From contig CAKOWW010000001.1 in NCBI GenBank assembly GCA_934129785.1, positions 1 through 64,000 of the forward strand: a stretch of 64,000 bases of DNA, given 5' to 3'. A model generated the notes under the pieces. It had not been told where the DNA came from. It saw only the letters and a list, made by a program, of their open reading frames with translations, and made no database searches. Positions 36,001 to 44,721 of this stretch are shown one piece after another. The stretch comes from an uncultured Clostridia bacterium (GTDB lineage Bacteria; Bacillota; Clostridia; TANB77; CAG-508). Position numbers and translations under genes: made by a program. Positions within the stretch are counted from its first letter, which is position 1. Each line of letters starts with the position of its first letter.

Positions 36001-37348
36001 TATTAAAGATAATATACCAAATGAATTAAATGTATTAGAAATTTTGGTAAATAATGAGAAATACAAACAAGAAGATACAGCAGATACAAATCAAGTATTT
36101 GCAGTTATAAATTCCAAACCAGGAGAAACAACTACAGTAGAAATAAAAACAGTTGTAAATTATGCTGAACATAATGAAAATAGGAAAATAACTAATAAAG
36201 CTACAATGGTTTCTGTTAATGGGACTGAATTTGAAACTAATGAAGTATCTCATACAATAGAATTTAGAAACAAGAATAATTCTGGAAACAATAATGGAAA
36301 TAATAACGGAAACAATGAAGAAAGTAAATACGAAATAAGTGGAAAAGTTTGGGTAGATAAAAATAGAGATGGAGAAATGGGTGACAATGAAACTACACTT
36401 CAAGGAATTAAAGCAATGTTACTTAATTTAACAACAAATGATTATGCAACAGATAAATCAGGTAATACTATTCAGGCAGTAACAAATAGTAATGGTGAAT
36501 ATACATTATCTAATATATCTAAAGGAGAATATTTAGTCGTTTTTGAATATGACTCATCAAAATATACATTAACTAATTATCAAAAAGAAGGTGTCCCAAG
36601 CAATAGAAGTTCAAAAGTTATAGCTAAAAAAATATCACTTGGAGAATTAGAAAAATATTATGCAGTTACTGATACAATTAAAGTTTCTGACAGAAGTATA
36701 GGAAATATTAATATGGGATTAGTAGAAGCAGAAAAATTTGATTTAAAACTAGATAAATATATAAATAAAGTAATAGTTCAAACATCAAAAGGAAGTAGTG
36801 TATATAGTTATGATAAAGCTCAACTTGCTAAGGTGGAATTAGATTCTAAGAAACTGTCAAATGTCAATATTATTGTTGAATATAAAATAGTTCTAAGCAA
36901 TGTAGGAGAAATAGAAGGCTATGTAAAAAAAGTTGCAGATTATTTACCAGATGGTTTCGCATTTTCATCAAATGAAAATAGTGGATGGAATAAGCAAGGA
37001 AATGATTTATATAATTCAAGTTTAGCTAATGAAAAAATTCCAGTTGGACAAACAAAAGAATTAACATTAAAAGTATCAAGAAAAATCAATGCAAATGAGG
37101 TAGGCACATATACAAATGTAGCTGAAATTGTAGATGGTTATAATGAGAAAGGTATAACGGATATAAATTCTACACCAGGAAATAAAGTAAAAGGCGAAAA
37201 CGATATGAGCCAGGCTGAATTAATTATTAGTATAAAAACAGGAAAAGTTTTACTATATATAACAATGATTTTAGCTTTAATAATAACAATAGGAATAGGA
37301 ATTTATGAAATTAAAGTAAAGGTTTTAAATAAAGAAGAAAGGAGGTAA
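33041..37348 (+). CDS. Giant surface protein A3 (DUF11 / SdrD-B-like, membrane-anchored)
   Basis: A 1,435-residue paralogue of A1 and of the A half of A2-B2. It has an N-terminal hydrophobic export segment (about 9-27), then Ig-like modules including NPTVKLELPKDIEDIEIN, DUF11-type modules (AGEEINYEITLENVGTETAKNVKA; GDEIDYRIEIINNNDPDAYVGKTY), an Asn/Gly-rich linker, and an SdrD-B-like domain from about 1099 (ISGKVWVDKNRDGEMGDNE). The final module has STPGNKVKGENDMSQAELIISIKTG before the C-terminal membrane helix. No LPXTG. ATG 33041 has AGGAGG 5 bases upstream; a longer frame from 32999 has none. It ends 4 bp before B3, whose Shine-Dalgarno is made by the last A3 codons. Confidence 0.85.
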   Translation: MKKTIQIKMLIGIIAILLISIIVLGIDSKKINTVLSGMIQSFAGEKEENNIEMKQEIEKYFVTEDSTILQQKIELTEKKTQAKQESQKVEINIPEMQEEIPNSVTILKNGEKIDESKYVINQDSQKIEINSQEQENTTYKIIYKYSKLDRVEQTIELNTRVSYKLEDQDESGFADSKNVNLQEYIGSNISYIENYKSNIYKGNLYEKKNETGYMQNYNLEISDAKNIEGIHIKEESNEKTYYKQTLLNKDNLINILGEDFEIQIKKDENEEITTLNKDTEADENGNIKIEYENVKKIEMSITKPINAGELKIRNSKAIQSDTGLSREQIKNWNVIEEKITINESEFKSSNELKETTTQAKLEINKTNWTTMSKNENIEIGVTLESSNNTQDLYKNPTVKLELPKDIEDIEINNISKLYGDEFEIVKAYNSEENGRKYIFLQLNGEQLEYKEKAIDGTKIVVNANITLNKKMTNKKDTIKLIYTNEQANGYANENGEITQEIDIISPKEIITVNKISELGIETIGEDEIVSKEISRGDKKKTINVESQIISNYDSKIKNVSVIGNFATDGKVMIGDEEKENNLGITLSSEISVLENENKNIQIYYTENSNPSNDLSDKNNQWTNDLSSIKNPRKYLVTINELNKDDIITLKYQEEIPGNLKYNQQAFHGYNILYTKEDTQELGSAKATTININSGRGPVIEAKISANVNNQAVNNGDILKAGEEINYEITLENVGTETAKNVKAIMSVPENTKIKNNESNEKTIEAINAGESKVVSFTVRINDDISSEINIIAKAQIEYNGLTIKTEECSNKAIPASIVGEIKCISDIKSFREGDVIQYKLYIENKTDEEQKNLTLNWNLPDYAKITSQGLIDDTTGFAGKLFSNDKVINLPDLPAKSKIGIILEVKLENVKKSEVLSISADIKQGDETFRIGKTEELTVYCTNNFEIKMSANKENEYVKPGDEIDYRIEIINNNDPDAYVGKTYPISIKDNIPNELNVLEILVNNEKYKQEDTADTNQVFAVINSKPGETTTVEIKTVVNYAEHNENRKITNKATMVSVNGTEFETNEVSHTIEFRNKNNSGNNNGNNNGNNEESKYEISGKVWVDKNRDGEMGDNETTLQGIKAMLLNLTTNDYATDKSGNTIQAVTNSNGEYTLSNISKGEYLVVFEYDSSKYTLTNYQKEGVPSNRSSKVIAKKISLGELEKYYAVTDTIKVSDRSIGNINMGLVEAEKFDLKLDKYINKVIVQTSKGSSVYSYDKAQLAKVELDSKKLSNVNIIVEYKIVLSNVGEIEGYVKKVADYLPDGFAFSSNENSGWNKQGNDLYNSSLANEKIPVGQTKELTLKVSRKINANEVGTYTNVAEIVDGYNEKGITDINSTPGNKVKGENDMSQAELIISIKTGKVLLYITMILALIITIGIGIYEIKVKVLNKEERR

Positions 37349-37352
37349 AATA

Positions 37353-40300
37353 GTGATAAAAAATAAAAAAATTGTAATAATATGTTTAAGCATTTTATTA
37401 ATAAATTTGTTTGGAATAATAAATAAAACCTATGCGATGAAAGTTCATTTTGAAGAAGAAGAAATTAAAATAAATGTTAGGAAGAGTTTGGGATTAAATG
37501 CAGAGGCAAGATACAATATGGAAGATAATCCAAAAGGAATGTTTCAAGAAGGAATTTTTTGTATTCAACATGGACAAACACTTCATAGTTATGCTAGTAA
37601 TTCTAGTAAAAAAACATTATATAAAGCTACAAAACATGTCGTTCTAGACGGAGAAAGAGGAGAATGGTGGGCTTTTGGAAACCATGATATAAGATACACG
37701 AAAGATAATGTAAAGATGGCGTGGATATTGTGCCAAGAAGATACAGGTTCTAAGTATAGTAGCAATAGAGATGAATATTCTGAGAAACAAAGGGCAATAT
37801 ATCATGAAATGGGAGCTTGGTTTGCCGGATTAAATATGTTCACAACAAATCAAAGTGGAGGTTTTACTTCAACATGGGTTACAAATGATTCGGAAAATTA
37901 CTATAATAGATGGAAATCAACTCCAGATACAGCATATATAAATAATAATACAGATTTGAATAAATTAAGTAGAGAAAATTATACAATAAATAATGAAGAA
38001 TACGTAAAAGTAGGACCATTTAATGTTTCTTATGCTTCTTATTATTCTGATGTAAATGTCATTGACCAAGATGGTAACAATATTAATAGATATGTGAAAT
38101 TTGCTAGATATAATGGAACAGAATTTAATTTGAGTAGAGACATATATGAAGCATCTAATGGAGGAAGTGATTTCTATATGTTAATAAATACAAATAGTAA
38201 TGCAAGAAATATCACTTTAAATTTAAAAGCTAAAAATACTAAGGATAAAATATCTGCTGAAGTATATATATTAGAAACAAATGTAGGACACCAAAGTTTG
38301 CTAGTAGGACAAGGAAAAGTAGAGCCTAATACTACAGAAGCAAGTGTATCTATTGGACCAATAGAAATGATGTGTGAAACAGAAATTATTAAAATAGATG
38401 AAACAACGCAAAAACCATTAAGTAATGTAGGGTTCACACTAAAAATGCAAAGTGGAGTAAAAGCAGGATTGTATGTAGGAATAGATCAATCTGGAAAAGT
38501 AATATATTCTCAAGAAAAACAAACACTTATAACAGATAGCAATGGAAAAATAAGTATTAAACAAATGTATCCAGGAAACTATGAATTAATTGAAACTGTA
38601 AATCCACATTATGGTTATGAAGATTTGCCAAAAACAATAAATTCTAACTTAAACCTAAAAGCAGGAAGTACAACAAAAGTGAATGTAACCAACAAGCGTA
38701 AATACATAGACGTATCAGGTTATGTATGGGAAGACAAAGCATGGGACGAAGGAAAAACAACAAAAAGAAATGAATTATATCAAGGAGAAGAAAACGATAC
38801 AAAAGACAAAAAAGTTTCCAATGTAGGAGTATTCTTAGTAGAGGGAGATAATCAAAATGGATATGAACTTATACAACATACAACAACAGATGAAAACGGA
38901 AATTACAAATTCAAAAATGTAGAGATAGATAAATTAGCAGATTATTACATAGTATTCCAATATAATGGAATGAATTATCAATGTCTTGATACTATTGATA
39001 AAGATAAAGAAAATGCATCAAAAGCAATTGAAGGAAGCACAAGAGAAGCATTTAATGCAACATATGCAACAATTGAGCAAAACAAAGCAATAGCAACATA
39101 TGACAAACAAAATGTACAAGGAAAAGTTGAAACACCGCTAAAATATAGTCAAGCAAACAATGTTAGTAAACTAATTCTAGGAGACAATCCACAATATGGC
39201 TATGAAGGTGCTAAATATCCAGTTTCTGGAGTGTATCCATATTTTTCAATAACAGCAGACACATATACAGCGCTTCATGGAAAACTAGATGTAATAAAAT
39301 CACCAGAAGAGATAAGAAAAAATGAAATAACAGAAATCACAAATATTAACTTAGGTCTAAAAGAAAGAGAACAACCAGATATAGGATTAACAAAAGATGT
39401 ATATAAAGCAAGAGTACAAGTTGGAAACTATAATAATATTTATGATTATGGAACTAGATTTAATGACATAGGAAATGAAAACAAATCAGATCCAACTGTA
39501 AAATTTGGTAAAAAATACGGAAGTAAATCATATACACAACCTATGCACCCTTCAGATATTAGAGCAGCTAAAAAAGGTGATGTAGATTTATCAGTAAATG
39601 TTATATATGAAATATCATTGAAAAATGAATCAACAGATTTAACAGCAGTTGTAAAAGGACTAAACGAATATTATGATACAAAATATGAACTAGTAAAAGT
39701 AGGAAATGGCGTAAATGAAGATGGTGAAGTAATTATAAAAGAAGACACAAATGGCTTAGGAGATGTAAATGAAGACGGAAAGGTAGACTTCTTAGATGCA
39801 ATTATGACCTTAAGATATATAGAAGGTTTAGCTGAACTAACACCAGAGCAAATACTAAAAGCTGACGTAAGCTGTGATGGTAAGGTTACTGAAGATGATG
39901 CAAAATTAATTTTAAATTATGATGCTGAAATAATAAATGGCTTCAGTAGTGAATTTGCAGGATATTTAAATGAAATAAATAATTCTATAAACGAAGACTA
40001 TGTAAATGGATATGAAATTGGAGATGTTAATGCAGACGGAAAAGTTGATTCAACAGATGCTAATTTAATATATAACTATATAAGAGGAATTAAGACATTT
40101 ACTTCCGAAGAAGAAACAAGGGCAGATTTCAATAAAGATAGAATAATAAACGAAGAAGATGCAAGAGCTATAGAACAACAATATAATTCACAATATAAGA
40201 GTAAATATTTAAATTTAAAGAATTTAAAAATATTACCTCAAAGTGAAAGAAAATTATATATAGAATTCAAAGTAAAAGCTGAAAATCTTTTCGAAATTGT

Positions 40301-41942
40301 TGAAAAAGAAGGAACAGACGATTATGTTAAACTTGATAATATAGTTGAAATAGCCTCATATGGTACTTTAGATAATACAAATAGCATTTATGCAGGAATT
40401 GATAATGACTCACAACCAGGAAATTCAGACATTACAAAACCAGAAACATGGGAAGATGATACAGACAAAGCACCAGGACTAAAAGTTCAATTAGGAAATG
40501 ATAGAACAGCTACAGGTATTGTATTTGAAGATAATACACAACTTAATAACAATGAAAGAAAAGGTAATGGTATCTATGATGAAGGTACAGAGCATGGAAT
40601 TGCAGGTATAAAATGTATATTGCGTGATGCTAATGGAAATATTGCAAAATTATACCCTAAAGATTCGAATGGCAGTAGCGTAGATGCTACAGGAACAACA
40701 GATGAGAACGGAAATTATGTAATAAGTGGATTCTTACCAGGTAAATATTATGTTCAATTTGAATGGGGTGGACAAAAGAGTGGTGAAACTACATATACAG
40801 TTCAAGATTATAAATCAACAATAATGACAAATGAGAAGATTAACTTTAGTGATCAAGAGAACAACTTAAAATGGTATGTAGCAGATAGTGAAAATACTAA
40901 GAGATATTCAACAGCAATAGACTGGGAGGACGCTAGAAAAATAATAGATAATGAAACAAATAATGTGACAAATGAAACTCAAAATAAAATAAAAAATGGA
41001 AATTGTTTTAATAAAATATTAACTGCAAACACACCAAAAATAGGAGTAGATATTGAATCAAATGATATAAGCAATATAAACTTTGGTATAGCAGAAAGAC
41101 CAAAACAAAAAATTCAATTAGATAAATATGTAAAAGAAGCAAAAATAATATTAGCAAATGGAAATGTGTTAGTTGATGCAAAAATTAAAGATGGAAAATT
41201 AGAAAACACAGTAAAATATGCAACATTTATGCCAAAATCAAATTTAAATAATGGAACTTTAAAAATAGAAATAGACAATGAATTAATTCAAGGAGCTACA
41301 TTAGAAATTACATATGGATTTAAAATAACTAATATTAGTGAAATTGACTATTTAGATAAGGAATATTATTTCTATGGAAAAAATGGTAAAGATATAGTTA
41401 CATTACAACCAGTTAAGGTAGTAGACTACATTGATAAAAATTTCGTAGTACAAAATTCTGAAAACAATCAGGCTGGTAGTACTACTGAGGCAAACTGGGT
41501 AACAAATGATGAAATAGTGAAAGGTACAGACAAGAGTGTAGATTCTAGTGTTAAAACATATATAAAAGCAAATAACAATATAGTTTTAACATATGAAACA
41601 GATAAATTAGGAAAACTAAAACCAGGAGACACTGTTGACATTAAAGATGTGACTCAAACAAAGATGTTATCAACTGTAAACGATGGAACAAGTGTAGAAA
41701 ATAATTCTGAAATATTAAAAATAGTAAAAACAGGTGGGGCACCTATAGTAACAATACCAGGTAATTATATACCAACAGATGAGACAACATACGAATCAGA
41801 CAGTTCAAAATCAGAAAATGTTGTAATAGTACCACCAACAGGATTAAATACTTATATAATTGAATGGACAATTATTGCATTATTATCACTAGGAATATTA
41901 ATTCCAGGAATTGTTTTAATAAAAAAATACATTTTAAAATAA
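37353..41942 (+). CDS. Giant surface protein B3 (thioester-like, SpaA, two dockerin-like segments, sortase-anchored)
   Basis: A 1,529-residue protein starting at GTG, with AGGAGG 7 bases upstream inside the end of A3. The signal peptide ends near KTYA-MK. The N-terminal domain has C70 in IFCIQHGQ and Q146 in EKQRAIY, a spacing and context compatible with a Cys-Gln thioester domain. Then: VGPFN module, SpaA/Cna-B domain (about 340-445), SdrD-B-like domain (about 450-560), INLGLKEREQPD and an adhesin module interrupted by dockerin-like segments at 801-858 and 886-945, a second SdrD-B-like domain (about 1054-1140), INFGIAERPKQ, and VPPTG (1493-1497) with helix and KKYILK. It ends at a terminator. 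Closest to B2 in sequence. Confidence 0.85.
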   Translation: MIKNKKIVIICLSILLINLFGIINKTYAMKVHFEEEEIKINVRKSLGLNAEARYNMEDNPKGMFQEGIFCIQHGQTLHSYASNSSKKTLYKATKHVVLDGERGEWWAFGNHDIRYTKDNVKMAWILCQEDTGSKYSSNRDEYSEKQRAIYHEMGAWFAGLNMFTTNQSGGFTSTWVTNDSENYYNRWKSTPDTAYINNNTDLNKLSRENYTINNEEYVKVGPFNVSYASYYSDVNVIDQDGNNINRYVKFARYNGTEFNLSRDIYEASNGGSDFYMLINTNSNARNITLNLKAKNTKDKISAEVYILETNVGHQSLLVGQGKVEPNTTEASVSIGPIEMMCETEIIKIDETTQKPLSNVGFTLKMQSGVKAGLYVGIDQSGKVIYSQEKQTLITDSNGKISIKQMYPGNYELIETVNPHYGYEDLPKTINSNLNLKAGSTTKVNVTNKRKYIDVSGYVWEDKAWDEGKTTKRNELYQGEENDTKDKKVSNVGVFLVEGDNQNGYELIQHTTTDENGNYKFKNVEIDKLADYYIVFQYNGMNYQCLDTIDKDKENASKAIEGSTREAFNATYATIEQNKAIATYDKQNVQGKVETPLKYSQANNVSKLILGDNPQYGYEGAKYPVSGVYPYFSITADTYTALHGKLDVIKSPEEIRKNEITEITNINLGLKEREQPDIGLTKDVYKARVQVGNYNNIYDYGTRFNDIGNENKSDPTVKFGKKYGSKSYTQPMHPSDIRAAKKGDVDLSVNVIYEISLKNESTDLTAVVKGLNEYYDTKYELVKVGNGVNEDGEVIIKEDTNGLGDVNEDGKVDFLDAIMTLRYIEGLAELTPEQILKADVSCDGKVTEDDAKLILNYDAEIINGFSSEFAGYLNEINNSINEDYVNGYEIGDVNADGKVDSTDANLIYNYIRGIKTFTSEEETRADFNKDRIINEEDARAIEQQYNSQYKSKYLNLKNLKILPQSERKLYIEFKVKAENLFEIVEKEGTDDYVKLDNIVEIASYGTLDNTNSIYAGIDNDSQPGNSDITKPETWEDDTDKAPGLKVQLGNDRTATGIVFEDNTQLNNNERKGNGIYDEGTEHGIAGIKCILRDANGNIAKLYPKDSNGSSVDATGTTDENGNYVISGFLPGKYYVQFEWGGQKSGETTYTVQDYKSTIMTNEKINFSDQENNLKWYVADSENTKRYSTAIDWEDARKIIDNETNNVTNETQNKIKNGNCFNKILTANTPKIGVDIESNDISNINFGIAERPKQKIQLDKYVKEAKIILANGNVLVDAKIKDGKLENTVKYATFMPKSNLNNGTLKIEIDNELIQGATLEITYGFKITNISEIDYLDKEYYFYGKNGKDIVTLQPVKVVDYIDKNFVVQNSENNQAGSTTEANWVTNDEIVKGTDKSVDSSVKTYIKANNNIVLTYETDKLGKLKPGDTVDIKDVTQTKMLSTVNDGTSVENNSEILKIVKTGGAPIVTIPGNYIPTDETTYESDSSKSENVVIVPPTGLNTYIIEWTIIALLSLGILIPGIVLIKKYILK

Positions 41943-41952
41943 CTAAAAAAAT

Positions 41953-41980
41953 AAAAGCGCTATAATTAGCGCTTTTTATT
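41953..41980 (+). terminator. Terminator of surface-protein pair 3
   Basis: A 10-bp stem AAAAGCGCTA / TAGCGCTTTT with a 4-base loop and T tract. Confidence 0.9.
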
Positions 41981-41984
41981 TTGC

Positions 41985-42034
41985 CTATGCGCATTCGTCA
42001 TTTCATTCAAAGTTTATATATCAAGGATTTCTTT
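41985..42034. mobile_element. Solo right end of the MITE-like repeat
   Basis: About 50 bp match the right end of the repeats at 55,816 and 56,741 (CATTCGTCATTTCATTCAAAG, then TTATATATCAAGGATTTCTTT). The left end and centre are missing, so it is a remnant. Confidence 0.7.
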
Positions 42035-42095
42035 TGAAAATTTTAGCAAAACCATTATCAGGTAACCCTATTTTTATAAGAATTGCGCAGTATCC

Positions 42096-42125
42096 TTGAC
42101 AATATTTGCTAAAATGTAATAAAAT
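42096..42125 (+). promoter_or_regulatory. Possible promoter of spoIIE
   Basis: TTGACA (42096-42101), an 18-bp spacer and TAAAAT (42120-42125), about 160 bp before spoIIE. No 0A box was seen nearby. Confidence 0.5.
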
Positions 42126-42283
42126 AAAAATCGAAAAGATAAAAATAAAAAAAGTGAGCATAGAAAAAGGAAAAAAACGCTCAAAAAAAGCAAAAAACTT
42201 TTTTGGAATTGCAGACCAAAAAAGACAAAAACCACAAAAGACAAGTAGTAAAATAAGCCTATAAAAATAAAGAGGTGGTAAGG

Positions 42284-44716
42284 ATGTTTCAAAATATAAG
42301 TGAAGATACAATAGGAATAGAAAAAGAGGAAAAAACAAATAAAATAAATATATTTTCAAATGTATTTGCAAAGGAAAATGTAGCAATATATTTAATATCT
42401 TTTTTATTATCATTAGTAAGTTTAAATGGAGAATTTTCAATATTTAGTTTAAGTATTTTAGGAGCAGGAATTGGAGCATCAATTCCTGTATTAGGAATAC
42501 TAATAGTATCATTAATTGGAAATTTAATAAAATTTGGAATAAATGGACTTTTAGAATATCTTATAACAGCGCTAATAATGATAGTTTCATTATTCATAAT
42601 AAAACCAAGATATAATGAAAAAGAAAGAAACGAAAAAATAAAAATAGGAAAAAATGTATTTATATCAACGCTTTTTGTACAAATAATTAAATTTGCAATA
42701 GCAGGTTTTACGATATATGATGTTTTATATTCAATAACAATATCAATACTAGCATTAGTATTTTATAAAATATTTGTAAACTCTCTAGTTGTAGCAAAAG
42801 AGATTCACAAAAACAAAGCTTTTTCAATAGAAGAGGTAATTGGGGCAAGTTTACTTTTAGCAATAGCTGTTGGAGGACTAAATGGAATAAATATATTAGG
42901 ATTTAGCATAACAAATATTTTAAGTATATTAATAGTAATGGCATTAGGGTGGAAAAATGGAATACTAGTAGGAACAACATCAGGAGTTACAATAGGTGTA
43001 ACATTAGGAGTAATAACGGCATCAGAGCCAATAATGATAGCAGCATATGCAATATCAGGAATGATAGCAGGAATATTAAATAGATTTGGAAAAATAGGAG
43101 TAGTAATTGGATTTGCCTTAGGGAATATAGCACTTGCATATGTATCAAATGGATATACAGTAGAATTAATACATTTCAAAGAAATATTAATAGCATCAAT
43201 AGGATTGCTAGCTATACCAAAAAGTTTTAATATAGATTTAGAAGAATTTATTGGTAACTCGAAATTTTTACCAGTAGTGCCAGAAAGAGCACTAAACAGA
43301 AGCAAGGAAGTAGCAACAAGTTTAAACAATGTATCACAAGCAATACAAAACATGGCAACAACATATAAAGAAGAGCCAAAAGAAACAGAAGGAAAAAATG
43401 CATATTCAGAAGAAAACAAAGAAAGTTTTATATCAGAATTGCTAAACAATTTAGAGCCATATAAAGACAATATGTTATATGACGATATTGCAAAAGAAGA
43501 TGGAAAAATAATAGATGAAATCTTTAAATTTATGTTGGACAAGCAAGAAATGACAAGCAAAGACTTACTACAAATATTTGCAGACTGTAACAGCTATATA
43601 GTGGGATTTGAAGATAAAAACATAAGCACATACTTAGAATCAAATATAACGCAAATGGTAAGAATGATAAATACATCATACAAAATATGCAAATCAAATT
43701 TTATATGGAAAAAGAAAATAGAACAAAACAAGAAAAACATAGTAAAACAATTAGATGAAGTATCAAAAGCAATAAAAGACATGGCAAATGGAATAGAAAG
43801 TGATATAAATCTAGAAACTAAATATGAAAAAGAAAAAATAGAAATCCAAGAACTAATAAAACAAAAACAAATAGAAATACAAGATTTAAGTATAAAAAAA
43901 GAAGACAGATATTTAGTAGAAATATATGTAGAAGAAAATTTAGAACTATCAAAAATAGAAATAATTGAAAAAATACTAACAAAAGTACTAAAAGAAAAAA
44001 TAGTATTTAATGAAGAAATAAGTGTAGGAAAAAGACTAAACTTCTTATCAGATGATAAATACATAATGGCAATAGGAATGGCAAAAGAAACAAAAACAAA
44101 AAGTGAAACCTCAGGAGACAGCACATTAAATATAAGGTTAAAAGACGGAAAATACTTAGTAGCAATAAGTGATGGAATGGGAAGTGGAAAACAAGCAAAA
44201 GAAAGTAGTAAACAAACACTAAAGCTACTAGAAAATTTACTTCTATCAGGATTTAACAAAAAAATATCATTAGACTTAATAAATTCAAGTTTAATAAATA
44301 AAAATACGGAAACATTTGCAACACTTGATATAGCAATAATTGACTTATATAAAGGCAATATAGAATTTATAAAAAGTGGAGCATGTCCAACATATATAAA
44401 AAATAAAAAAAGAGTACAAATGATAAAATCAAGCTCATTACCAACAGGAATAATAGAAGGAGCACATGTACAATCATTTGACAAGGACATAGAACAAGGT
44501 GAAATAATGCTTATGTGTTCAGATGGAATATTAGATTCAAATGTAGAATACAAAAACAAAGAATTATGGGTAAAATATATGTTAGAAGACATAGAAACAA
44601 GCAATACACAAAAAATAGCAGACTTAATAACAAATGAAGCAATAGACAATAACTATGGAGTATCAAAAGATGACATGAGTATAATAGTATGTAAATTTAG
44701 AAAAAAGGAGAGCTGA
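42284..44716 (+). CDS. spoIIE: Stage II sporulation protein E (PP2C phosphatase)
   Basis: An 810-residue protein. The N-terminal half (about 25-320) has around ten membrane helices; the middle is a charged, coiled-coil regulatory region (about 320-590); the C-terminal PP2C-type domain has ISDGMGSGKQAKESS (metal-binding Asp), FATLDIAIIDLYKG, SGACPTYIKN and MCSDGILDSN. It dephosphorylates SpoIIAA-P and so activates sigma-F in the forespore, and localises to the polar septum. Length fits the family (about 800-830). GTG 42275 lies in the Shine-Dalgarno, so ATG 42284 (5 bases after AGAGGTGG) is used. The WG-repeat gene follows after 5 bp. Confidence 0.95.
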   Translation: MFQNISEDTIGIEKEEKTNKINIFSNVFAKENVAIYLISFLLSLVSLNGEFSIFSLSILGAGIGASIPVLGILIVSLIGNLIKFGINGLLEYLITALIMIVSLFIIKPRYNEKERNEKIKIGKNVFISTLFVQIIKFAIAGFTIYDVLYSITISILALVFYKIFVNSLVVAKEIHKNKAFSIEEVIGASLLLAIAVGGLNGINILGFSITNILSILIVMALGWKNGILVGTTSGVTIGVTLGVITASEPIMIAAYAISGMIAGILNRFGKIGVVIGFALGNIALAYVSNGYTVELIHFKEILIASIGLLAIPKSFNIDLEEFIGNSKFLPVVPERALNRSKEVATSLNNVSQAIQNMATTYKEEPKETEGKNAYSEENKESFISELLNNLEPYKDNMLYDDIAKEDGKIIDEIFKFMLDKQEMTSKDLLQIFADCNSYIVGFEDKNISTYLESNITQMVRMINTSYKICKSNFIWKKKIEQNKKNIVKQLDEVSKAIKDMANGIESDINLETKYEKEKIEIQELIKQKQIEIQDLSIKKEDRYLVEIYVEENLELSKIEIIEKILTKVLKEKIVFNEEISVGKRLNFLSDDKYIMAIGMAKETKTKSETSGDSTLNIRLKDGKYLVAISDGMGSGKQAKESSKQTLKLLENLLLSGFNKKISLDLINSSLINKNTETFATLDIAIIDLYKGNIEFIKSGACPTYIKNKKRVQMIKSSSLPTGIIEGAHVQSFDKDIEQGEIMLMCSDGILDSNVEYKNKELWVKYMLEDIETSNTQKIADLITNEAIDNNYGVSKDDMSIIVCKFRKKES

Positions 44717-44721
44717 AAAGT

